Below, piece after piece: positions 17,507-24,987 of a stretch of 64,000 nt of DNA; the first letter of the stretch is position 1; each line of letters begins with the position of its first letter. Below the pieces are notes generated by a model. That model saw only the letters and a list, made by a program, of their open reading frames with translations, searched no databases and was not told the origin of the DNA. The position numbers and the translations under genes are program-made. This DNA comes from an uncultured Fibrobacter sp. (lineage in GTDB: Bacteria; Fibrobacterota; Fibrobacteria; Fibrobacterales; Fibrobacteraceae): assembly GCF_947166265.1 (NCBI RefSeq), contig NZ_CAMVDO010000001.1, forward strand, positions 62,001 through 126,000, given 5' to 3'.

Positions 17507-20500
17507 ATGAGCATCAAAGATTACCTCGCCGGCGCCAAACAGGCCGGTTCCGTCCAGAAGCTGATGACCCCGGGCCTCGCCGTGGAATTTATCCAGCCCT
17601 GGTACACCCCGCTTTCTACGACCCCCTCTACCACGGGTATTGCTGTCGGCGGTATCGGCTCGACATTCACCGCCACGCCTGCGGGCACCACTCCCGTGAT
17701 GAACGTGATGCCGGGTGTGCAGGTCCGCACCGAGAAGCCCTCTGACCTCCGCTTCAACAACTTCTTCTTCCGCGAATCCGTGATTGGCGCGAAGGCAGCG
17801 CTTGAAATCGGTGACTTTGCCGGCTTTACGCAGATGCTCGCCAAGTACCCGCTCGTGGACGCAAAGGGCGAAGCACTCTTCAGCGCCACTGAACTTGCGA
17901 ACCAGAAGAAGGCCGAGGCCAAGCTCAACAAGACCATCGCCGAGAAGGACTTTTTCAATAACAACAAGGCCGACTTTGAACGCTGGCACATCGAATGGAG
18001 CGACCGCACCGCAGCTCTCTTGAACAAGGCCGGTGCCGAACTCAACCGCAGCGCCGTCATCGACTTCTTCAACGGTGTCGTGGGCGAAAAGGTTGTGCGC
18101 CAGGGCGCCCTCACCGCCGCCTGGGCAAACGACAGCGAATTCCTGGGCCAGGCTGGTTACGATGCCGCCAAGATGCAATACGCCGCCCTCTACCCGGTGA
18201 GCGAAACCAAGTACGAAGGCAAGGGCGTGCAGATTACCAAAACCCAGTCCAGCTACGTGACTCCGGGTGATGAACGCCTCTCCAGCCTCCCGGTGAACGC
18301 TACCGTGTTCACTCTCGAAAATACCACCAAGGAAACCCGCGAAATCACCATCGTGCAGGTGCAGGACTGCATCGCCGGTTACATGGCGAAGAAGGACCGC
18401 CAGGGCGTTCAGGACTCTAGCTTCGTGCTCGTGCCGTCTGCACGTTTCCCGAAGGGTGTCAAGTTTAGCAAGCAGGTGGGCGACCGCGAAGTCCGCGGCC
18501 TCGAATTCTACAACGAAAAACCGCTCGCCGAAAGCGATTTTAACGGATGCATGGGCGTGTCCGTCGCCTGGAATAAGAAGGACAACCTGAACGTTTCCGT
18601 GAAGCCGATGTTCTACCAGGATGACGCAGCCTCTGTGCTGAAGGGCGCTCTCCGCAGCGGCCGCGTTTGCGAAGCCTGGGTCAAGAACGTTTACAGCGGC
18701 CGCGAAACGATGGCCGGTGCTGTCGCCGTTACCGCCGTTTTGAAGCCGAAGCAGAAAGTCAGCTTCCAGTTCAACCTGGTGCTCGACTTCCCCGAAATCA
18801 AGCTGAACAAACTTACTTCCGCCAAGAAGTACACCGCGTTCTTCCCCGAAGCCTATGGCCGCGTGGGCGCCATCCTGGTCGAAGCCCTCGCTGCCGACAA
18901 GAACTTCGACGCTCGCCTCAAGGCATTCGAAGCCCTCGTGCCGAAGAAGGCCGTCGCCAAGCTCTACAAGACTGCCGCCAAGCAGGACGAATTCAAGAGC
19001 CTCGCCATCAACACGCTCAGCTTCCTCGCCGAAGCCACCGTGTGGGACAAGGAAGACCGTTTCCTCGTTCGCGAATGCGCCGACTATCCGTTCTTCAACT
19101 CTCTCGACGTTTACTTCTACGGCAGCTTCAGCCTGATGGCCCTGATGCCGCGCCTCGACGGTGTGGTGATGAAGCGCTTCGGTGACGCGATTCTCGCCGT
19201 AAACGACAACCGTCGTCGTCACCACGAATATGTGAACCACCCGTTCGCCGACCTTCCGGATCCGAAGCTTGAAGGCCCGCGCGCCGTGCGTGGCGCCGTG
19301 ATTCACGACCTCGGAAGCCCCTTCGACGCTGAACCCGATGCCTACGACTGGCACAACGTGAAGGAATGGAAGGATCTCGCTCCGAAGTATGTGCTGATGG
19401 TTCTCCGTCATTACGTGAAGACGCAGGACAAGCAGAACTTGCAGGATTGCAAGGAAGCCGTTTACGCCGCCATGCAGTACCTTGAAAAGATGGTGAATGA
19501 AGGCGAAAACTTCCCGCTCACCCACGGTACCGACGACACGTTCGACAACCTCTCCAGCCACGGCATTTCCGTGTACTGCGGTAGCCTCTGGATTGCAGGC
19601 CTCCGCGCCGCCGCCAAGATTGCCGAAATCCTCGGCGATAAGGCGCAGGCCGACACCTGGAACGCCAAGGCCGACGCCGCCAACAAGGAATTCGATGAAG
19701 CACTGTGGGACGAAGCCGAAGGCTACTACCACTTCTTCGTGACCCCGATGGAAGCGAAGGACGTTGTGGCTGACAAGCTCCCGCAACTCGCCGACGCCAT
19801 CAAGGAAACGCTCGTCATCGACGGCAAGAACGTGAAGGCAGCCCTCAAGACCATCAACGAATGGCTGAACTCCGGCAAAATTCCGAGCGACGTGGAACTT
19901 TCCAAGAACGAACTCCGCGGCCTCAAGAAGGCATGGCTCACCGCCCAGTGCAAGGACGCCTTTACCGCCAGCTGGAACGCAAAGATTGCAAACGACTGCG
20001 ATGACGTATTCGCCGACACGATGCTCGCCGACACGTACCTGCGCCTGCTCGGCCTCAAGCCCATCAGCGACGAGAAGAAGGCCAAGGCCAACCTGCTCCG
20101 TGTATTCAACACGAACTACAAGGCCAACAGCCCGCTCATCGGTGCCGCCAACCTTGTGCGTAAGGACGGCTCTCCGCTCGATGAATTCAACTTCCAGGCT
20201 CACGACGTGTGGATTGGCATTCAGTACAGCATTATGTGCGCCATGATGCACCACGGCCTCGAAAAGCAGGCTGCCGACATGGGCGACTCCATGATCCGCA
20301 ACCTCTACGAAGAAGCCCGCATCCCGTTCGCCGCACCGGAAGGATTCAACGGTTCTTGCCGCCTGCACCCGGAAGCCCTCGTGAAGGCATTCGGCCTCAG
20401 CGCTACCGCCGCCGACAAGATGCACAAGGAACTCCTGAAGAAGGGCGCCCTCCTTGCCGACAGCCGCATCAGCCCGAAGCTCCCCCGCAACCTGCCCGCC

Positions 20501-20641
20501 TTTACGAAGGCATTCGGCAGCATCGCCAAGGCCAACAAGGTCGAAGTAAGCGCGCTGTTCATGCTGCTCCACAGCACGGCACTCAAGTACACCGCCGGCA
20601 AGTACTTCCGCCCCGGCATGGTGTTCGCATTGCTGTACTAG
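17507..20641 (+). CDS. GH116 family glycosidase (GBA2-like)
   Basis: About 1044 residues, no signal peptide, so probably cytoplasmic. The C-terminal half matches the GH116 (beta-glucosidase/glucosylceramidase GBA2) catalytic domain: VIHDLGSPFDAEPDAYDWHN, a WKDLAPKYVLMVLRHYV block, GTDDTFDNLSSHGISVYCG and DVWIGIQYSIMCAMM. By comparison with GBA2 as I remember it, the Glu in RECADYPFFNS (~residue 523) would be the nucleophile and the Asp in DDTFD (~675) the acid/base. ATG 17507 is preferred over 17495 because GGAA lies at proper spacing. Codon choice is strongly G/C-ending. Likely role: breakdown of imported gluco-oligosaccharides; substrate not determined. Confidence 0.82.
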   Translation: MSIKDYLAGAKQAGSVQKLMTPGLAVEFIQPWYTPLSTTPSTTGIAVGGIGSTFTATPAGTTPVMNVMPGVQVRTEKPSDLRFNNFFFRESVIGAKAALEIGDFAGFTQMLAKYPLVDAKGEALFSATELANQKKAEAKLNKTIAEKDFFNNNKADFERWHIEWSDRTAALLNKAGAELNRSAVIDFFNGVVGEKVVRQGALTAAWANDSEFLGQAGYDAAKMQYAALYPVSETKYEGKGVQITKTQSSYVTPGDERLSSLPVNATVFTLENTTKETREITIVQVQDCIAGYMAKKDRQGVQDSSFVLVPSARFPKGVKFSKQVGDREVRGLEFYNEKPLAESDFNGCMGVSVAWNKKDNLNVSVKPMFYQDDAASVLKGALRSGRVCEAWVKNVYSGRETMAGAVAVTAVLKPKQKVSFQFNLVLDFPEIKLNKLTSAKKYTAFFPEAYGRVGAILVEALAADKNFDARLKAFEALVPKKAVAKLYKTAAKQDEFKSLAINTLSFLAEATVWDKEDRFLVRECADYPFFNSLDVYFYGSFSLMALMPRLDGVVMKRFGDAILAVNDNRRRHHEYVNHPFADLPDPKLEGPRAVRGAVIHDLGSPFDAEPDAYDWHNVKEWKDLAPKYVLMVLRHYVKTQDKQNLQDCKEAVYAAMQYLEKMVNEGENFPLTHGTDDTFDNLSSHGISVYCGSLWIAGLRAAAKIAEILGDKAQADTWNAKADAANKEFDEALWDEAEGYYHFFVTPMEAKDVVADKLPQLADAIKETLVIDGKNVKAALKTINEWLNSGKIPSDVELSKNELRGLKKAWLTAQCKDAFTASWNAKIANDCDDVFADTMLADTYLRLLGLKPISDEKKAKANLLRVFNTNYKANSPLIGAANLVRKDGSPLDEFNFQAHDVWIGIQYSIMCAMMHHGLEKQAADMGDSMIRNLYEEARIPFAAPEGFNGSCRLHPEALVKAFGLSATAADKMHKELLKKGALLADSRISPKLPRNLPAFTKAFGSIAKANKVEVSALFMLLHSTALKYTAGKYFRPGMVFALLY

Positions 20642-20644
20642 TAC
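20518..20644 (+). repeat. Left copy of the duplicated GH116 3' end
   Basis: The last 127 bases of the intact GH116 gene, including the stop and TAC after it, align without gaps to 24176-24302. I count 11 mismatches (about 91% identity), most at third codon positions. Confidence 0.85.
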
Positions 20645-20661
20645 ATCAACCTGCAAAAATT

Positions 20662-20694
20662 AAAACAGGTGTCCCAAGCAGGGCACCTGTTTTT
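20662..20694 (+). terminator. Terminator of the GH116 gene
   Basis: Stem AAACAGGTGTCCC / GGGCACCTGTTT with one bulge, followed by T's. A closely related hairpin lies at 24478-24510 after the duplicated gene tail. Confidence 0.8.
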
Positions 20695-20719
20695 GATTGA
20701 ACCTTATCCCACAATTTAT

Positions 20720-21292
20720 CTAGCAGTCAGCAAACTTCGAACAGTCCCACTTACTCAAGTCTCCAAAATCCACATTCTTGCAATCAAACATATGTGCCAT
20801 TTTGGTCACGTTCGATACATTCCATTTGCTTATGTCCAAGCGGATTTTACAAAACCAACCTTTTTGGGGACTCGGCGACACATCAAAATTCTTAAACAAG
20901 CCACTCATATCCGTCACCTTGGATACATCCAAAAAATTCAAATTTATCGTCACGCCCAAATCAACAACATTTCCGTTTATTCCAACTATTGCACATAGCG
21001 GAGCCATACCAGCTTCCGATTCAGCAATATATCGAACAAATCCAATTAGAGCATCCAAATGTTTGCGATTCTTTGCGACAATTGGCTTTATTACTTTGTC
21101 CCAGTCTTTGATGACATATCCTTTTTCATCTTCACCAGTTACAGCCATAACAATTATTTGACGTTCGGATTCGGTCAATTCATAGCAAGTATTCACTTCA
21201 TTTTCGTTCACATCATCTTCGGCCAGTATTTCCTCAAAATCATCAAGAATTCTTTGAACGATCTTGGGTATTTTTTTATTCGGTTTATCCAT
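20720..21292 (-). CDS. DUF285/BspA-like repeat protein
   Basis: A 190-residue protein without a signal peptide. Its C-terminal half has the short repeat style of DUF285/BspA-like proteins: LDVSKVTDMSGLFKNFD, then LDISKWNVSNVTKMAHMFD, ending LSKWDCSKFADC. The N-terminal half is acidic and helical. The repeat count is lower than in typical family members, so it could be a fragment. It is AT-richer than the GH116 gene beside it and lies in the block between the two GH116 tails. Function unknown. Confidence 0.7.
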   Translation of the reverse strand: MDKPNKKIPKIVQRILDDFEEILAEDDVNENEVNTCYELTESERQIIVMAVTGEDEKGYVIKDWDKVIKPIVAKNRKHLDALIGFVRYIAESEAGMAPLCAIVGINGNVVDLGVTINLNFLDVSKVTDMSGLFKNFDVSPSPQKGWFCKIRLDISKWNVSNVTKMAHMFDCKNVDFGDLSKWDCSKFADC

Positions 21293-21373
21293 AATCTAGT
21301 AGTCCTTTTGGGAGGCGAAGTCCTTATGATCTTTATACATATAATCGTCTTTTGGATTAGATTTGTAAAAAAG

Positions 21374-21414
21374 GTCAAAAAAAAATACATACTCCTTAAT
21401 CAAAGTATGTATTT
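21374..21414 (-). terminator. Terminator of the gene at 21440-22102
   Basis: Perfect 11-bp stem AAATACATACT/AGTATGTATTT (21383-21393 with 21404-21414) followed on the minus strand by nine T's. Confidence 0.85.
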
Positions 21415-21439
21415 CCTGTTTTATTCCGAGAATTAATTA

Positions 21440-22102
21440 CTATTCGAATTTGACCGTTCTTTCGCCCCACATGTCTTCCTTTCGCACCCAAACGCTATGA
21501 GGATAAATGATTAAGTTCGACTGAATCGCGGCAATGTCTTTCTGCGGAAAGGAAGAATCTACACGCATTTCAGCAAGAACTGAATTTCTCGGAAAAGATG
21601 CGGCATCCACACTATAACCATTAGCATTATTAAATGCCAAAGACGCGTCCTCGTCAAGTTTATATATCCCAAGAAATACATACTGGGGTTTGCATCCGCA
21701 AAGTTTGCCAAAAATCAAACGCGTCGTGAAGCCTTCTCGAATAATGTTTTCTGGATGATATAATCCGGTCTTTTCTACCGCGCCAGGCTTTGTTGGAACC
21801 TCCAAGGGTGAGTATATTTCATGTACAACTCTTGTATTCTTCAAAAACCAATCCAGGTCATTCGAATTTTTCAAAAGCTCTGACTTCGTCACCCCTTCAA
21901 ATTCATTCCACCAATTTTGGTTACCTTCAGGGAACTGTTCCGCATAAAAATTAAGCTTAGCAGCACTGTATTTCGAATTGCAGGCTAAATGTGGGATAAA
22001 AGAAGGAACAGCGGAAAAACCTTTACCATTATTCAATCGTTTTAATTCGGTATTGATTCCTGTTGGACCGTACCATTCATAATATCTGTCACCTGCTTCC
22101 AT
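21440..22102 (-). CDS. Hypothetical protein in the GH116-tail block
   Basis: A 220-residue soluble protein, no signal peptide. It opens with MEAGDRYYEWYGPTG and has Trp/Tyr-rich segments (NQNWWNEFEGVTKSEL) and a central GLYHPENIIREGFTTRLIFG. The ATG is preceded by AAAGGGA and the gene ends in a strong terminator, so it looks like a functional single-gene unit. AT-rich composition sets it apart from the neighbouring housekeeping genes. No family is recognised; an effector or accessory role is only a guess from context. Confidence 0.6.
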   Translation of the reverse strand: MEAGDRYYEWYGPTGINTELKRLNNGKGFSAVPSFIPHLACNSKYSAAKLNFYAEQFPEGNQNWWNEFEGVTKSELLKNSNDLDWFLKNTRVVHEIYSPLEVPTKPGAVEKTGLYHPENIIREGFTTRLIFGKLCGCKPQYVFLGIYKLDEDASLAFNNANGYSVDAASFPRNSVLAEMRVDSSFPQKDIAAIQSNLIIYPHSVWVRKEDMWGERTVKFE

Positions 22103-22627
22103 TTTTTATCCCTTTCTGCCAAGAGCAGTCTGCGAGCAGCGATCTTGTTCGGAAAAGCCCACGATTCTCGCCTACGCGAGAATGACGATTATGGATTGCG
22201 TCCCTCTTCGAAGGTCGCAACGACGATATTCCATACATTTTTCAGGAAACAAAAAAGGCATGGTGTCGCTCGGCTTATGCTTTGAAGGCTCAGGTAAACC
22301 TACTACCCTAAGCACAACGGCAAATATCTGCCGTTGATGGCAGCGCAAAGCCGCGGGCGACCGCCCAACGACCCACACCCGATCGGTGTGAGCGTTCGTT
22401 TTCTTCCCAGGTAGCGAAGCAAAAGTCTCTCAAAAGTTTACCAGACTTTTCAAAGTGGGAACAAGAGTACTACTCTAATTCAACATGTCAACGAAAATAT
22501 ACATAAAGGTGAATGTCGTGGCAACAGTCACACGGCAAGCAAGGCACGGAAGCAGTCCTAAATCCCACCCCACTTGCGCAATTCATCGGATAATTGTATA
22601 TTATTGCCCAAAAGAGCACGACACACG
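22103..22627. other. Noncoding stretch with small palindromes
   Basis: No convincing gene. Contains the hairpin repeat GATTCTCGCCTACGCGAGAA (22163-22182), similar to 27941-27963 and 62871-62894, and an inverted repeat CACACC/GGTGTG (22374-22379 with 22385-22390). The promoter of the AlbA_2 gene presumably lies in its last 150 bases. Confidence 0.5.
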
Positions 22628-24166
22628 ATGACAAAAGACGAATTGAAAGCACTATTCAGCGACTTGGAAAGCGACCATATCGAGCGCACCATTTCGACAA
22701 CAAACACCGACAAGTTCGGTCAAGCCATTTGTGCTTTTGCCAACGACTTGCCATACCACCGGAAGCCGGGGTATCTGTTCCTGGGCGTAACCGATGACGG
22801 GAAAGTCCAAGGGATAGACGTTACTGACGCCATCCTGAAAAATGTGGCCGCAATTCGCACCGACGGGAATATTCAACCGCAACCCTCCATGACTGTCGAA
22901 AAGGTTTCGATGGACGAAGGCGATATCGTGATGGTAAAGGTCGAACCTTCGATATTCCCGCCCGTCAGATACAAGGGGCGCATTTGGGTAAGAATTGGCC
23001 CACGCAAAGGGGTTGCGAACGAAAACGACGAACACATTCTAATGGAAAAACGTCGGGCTAAAGTTACCTCGTTTGATTCGGCTCCGTGCCTTAACGCAAC
23101 CATTGACGATTTGGATCTAGGCCTGTTCAAGCATTACTTTTTGCCCAAGGCGATGACAGATGAAGAGCTCGAAGCAGAAAGCAGAGAAAATCGCGATATC
23201 AAGCACCAGCTAACTGTATTCGGTTTTTTCGACCTTCTTCGTGATTGTCCAACAAACGCAGCAATGCTATTCTTCGCAAAGAACCTAAGAACGTTTATTC
23301 CCGGAGCATACATCCAATACGTCCGTTTCGCAGGAAAGGACCGTTCTGGCGACATTCTGACGGAACATGAGTTCAAAGCAAACCTCTGCACGACTTTGCC
23401 AGAACTTGACACTTTCATCAAGACGGCTATTGCAAATCGCCGTCCCATACCCGTCAGCGCACTGCGCGAAGAACAGGTAGTAGATTACCCCGACTGGGCT
23501 ACGCGAGAGCTATTGATGAACGCCATCTGCCACAGGGATTATTCAACAAACGGACCGATACAATTTTACCAGTATGACGACCGCATCGAGATTATGAACC
23601 ACGGCGGATTGTATGGTCGAGCCAACGAGAGCAATTTCCCCAACGTGAACGATTACAGGAACATCGTGGTCGCCGAAGCGATGAAGGTTTTGGGCTTTGT
23701 AAACCGCCATAGCCGAGGCGTGTTAAGGGTGCAAAAGGAGCTGAAGGCCAATGAAAATGGCGAAGCAATCTATGATTTCGGCTACCAGACCGCAGTCCTT
23801 GTGCGGGAAAATAAATCGCCACTTGGGGAACGAATGATGGCTGAAGCCGTCGCTAATGGCTACTTGACCGAAAATGTCGAAACCAGCGTAAAAACGGCAA
23901 TTTCGAGCAAAAAACCGTCAAAAAAACAGACAGAAAAACAGACAAAAAAACAGCCAAAATTCATCATTCCCGAATTTCCGTCACAAGTCGTTGAGAATGT
24001 TTTCAAGGCTCTTAAGCTAAACCGAAAAGCAAAATATTCATGGCTCGCAGACAATCTAGGTGTAAGTGAACGAACCATACAGAGAGCCATTGACGACCTC
24101 AAAAAAATGGGCTACATCAATTCGGAACACTCGAAGGTTAAAGGCGAATGGCAATTGCTGAAATGA
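22628..24166 (+). CDS. AlbA_2 (Schlafen-like) putative DNA-binding protein with ATPase-type domain
   Basis: 512 residues from MTKDELKALFSD; the frame extends to 22574, but this start fits the family N-terminus. Residues ~10-135 form an AlbA_2 domain (ICAFANDLPYHRKPGYLFLG, GRIWVRIGPRKGVAN). A C-terminal HATPase_c_4-like region has LLMNAICHRDYSTNGPIQFY and RIEIMNHGGLYG. A Lys/Gln-rich linker (~425-440) leads to a winged-helix end (LADNLGVSERTIQRAIDDLKKMGYI). Such proteins are often labelled RecG-like or transcriptional regulators and occur on variable islands; some relatives act in phage defence. Role here unknown. Confidence 0.75.
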   Translation: MTKDELKALFSDLESDHIERTISTTNTDKFGQAICAFANDLPYHRKPGYLFLGVTDDGKVQGIDVTDAILKNVAAIRTDGNIQPQPSMTVEKVSMDEGDIVMVKVEPSIFPPVRYKGRIWVRIGPRKGVANENDEHILMEKRRAKVTSFDSAPCLNATIDDLDLGLFKHYFLPKAMTDEELEAESRENRDIKHQLTVFGFFDLLRDCPTNAAMLFFAKNLRTFIPGAYIQYVRFAGKDRSGDILTEHEFKANLCTTLPELDTFIKTAIANRRPIPVSALREEQVVDYPDWATRELLMNAICHRDYSTNGPIQFYQYDDRIEIMNHGGLYGRANESNFPNVNDYRNIVVAEAMKVLGFVNRHSRGVLRVQKELKANENGEAIYDFGYQTAVLVRENKSPLGERMMAEAVANGYLTENVETSVKTAISSKKPSKKQTEKQTKKQPKFIIPEFPSQVVENVFKALKLNRKAKYSWLADNLGVSERTIQRAIDDLKKMGYINSEHSKVKGEWQLLK

Positions 24167-24175
24167 GAGTCGTTA

Positions 24176-24302
24176 CAGCATCGCGAAGTCGAACAAGGTT
24201 GAAGCAAGCGCTCTGTTCATGCAGCTCCACAGCACGGCTCTCAAGTACACCGCTGGTAAGTACTTCCGCCCCGGCATGGTGTTCGCACTGCTGTACTAGT
24301 AC
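24176..24302 (+). pseudogene. Diverged duplicate of the GH116 3' end
   Basis: Translates in frame as the last 41 residues of a GH116 enzyme (SIAKSNKVEASALFM then QLHSTALKYTAGKYF and so on) and keeps the TAG stop. It differs from the intact gene at 11 of 127 positions, mostly silent, with four amino-acid changes at most. The homology starts abruptly 9 bases after the AlbA_2 gene stop. No start codon or upstream domain remains, so it is a remnant. Confidence 0.85.
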
Positions 24303-24324
24303 CAAACGCTACGGAGACTACTTT

Positions 24325-24378
24325 ACACGCTCGCATGGCCTTGGCCTTCGGCCAACGAATGCTCGCTTAGCAAAGTCA
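24325..24378 (+). repeat. Dispersed repeat (GCTCGCATGGCCT...GAATGCTCGCTTAGC)
   Basis: Nearly identical to the reverse complement of 63660-63720, which lies inside the truB frame. The shared ends are CACGCTCGCATGGCCT and GAATGCTCGCTTAGC; the middle is the palindrome GGCCTTCGGCC or GGCCTTGGCCTTCGGCC. Confidence 0.75.
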
Positions 24379-24426
24379 TCTCCTTCGCTTTTGCAATGCC
24401 AATAAGGCAGCAAACGCCCCACAATT

Positions 24427-24470
24427 GTCATCCTGAGCGTAACGCCGTAAGGCGTGAATCCGAAGAATCT
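24427..24470 (+). repeat. Degenerate copy of the GTCATCCTGAGCG...AAGGATCT repeat
   Basis: Starts GTCATCCTGAGCGTAACG and ends CCGAAGAATCT. Compare 50086-50120, and the reverse complements of 31381-31414 and 63526-63567. Confidence 0.6.
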
Positions 24471-24477
24471 ATAACTT

Positions 24478-24510
24478 AAAACAGATGTCCCTGCGGGGCA
24501 TCTGTTTTTT
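24478..24510 (+). terminator. Terminator after the duplicated GH116 tail
   Basis: Stem ACAGATGTCCC/GGGGCATCTGT, loop TGC, then T6. It is related to the hairpin at 20662-20694, so the duplication may have included the terminator, with repeats inserted later between stop and hairpin. Confidence 0.75.
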
Positions 24511-24540
24511 ATTCCAATCTTCTAAGCATTTGGTATTACT

Positions 24541-24759
24541 TTACACCTGTTTGAAGCACGGATCCACACCTCCATTAGCGGCCTCGCGGGCACGTTTTTC
24601 GGCCATGCCAATTTCATAAGCCTTTTTCATGAATTCGTAATTTTTAAGGCGTCTTGCACGCGCTTCAGGAGATTCCTTGCGATTTTCCTGCATACGAGCA
24701 AGAAACCGGCGAGCATCTTCACCGAAAAGGATAGGCGTTTCTCTAATGGGTCTAGCCAT
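24541..24759 (-). CDS. Small hypothetical protein (MARPIRETPIL type)
   Basis: 72 residues, basic and helical: MARPIRETPILFGEDARRFL, then Arg/Glu-rich helices. I recall similar short proteins in anaerobic bacteria next to toxin-antitoxin or Fic-type genes, but no partner gene is seen here. A complete start (MARPIR) and family-like N-terminus suggest a real gene. The 228 bases upstream (24760-24987) contain only short inverted repeats such as the GTTTGTTCTACAAAC palindrome near 24922-24936. Confidence 0.55.
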   Translation of the reverse strand: MARPIRETPILFGEDARRFLARMQENRKESPEARARRLKNYEFMKKAYEIGMAEKRAREAANGGVDPCFKQV

Positions 24760-24987
24760 ATTGAACCCAGCAACACACCTAATGGGGGTGGTATCTGTAA
24801 TATAGATTCTTATAAAATCAAAAACAAGGGGGCAAGCTTTTCACCGTTCATTTTGCAAACAGCCCCAAGCCGAGTGTTACACCAAACGAGCTTGCTCATA
24901 TTGGTATAACCGAGGCGGTTGTTTGTTCTACAAACAGTTGTTTGCAAGAAATACAATGTTTTACATGACCGAGTGCCACAGGATGGC

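Noticed and set aside
17489-20656. A 1055-codon open frame on the minus strand across the GH116 gene
   Set aside because: It is exactly antisense to a gene with clear GH116 motifs; the G/C-ending codons of the real gene leave the opposite frame free of stops. Its translation is low-complexity and His/Val/Glu-rich with no motif.
22574-22627. Upstream extension of the AlbA_2 gene
   Set aside because: The extra 18 codons do not resemble the family and end just before MTKDEL; no ribosome site supports 22574.
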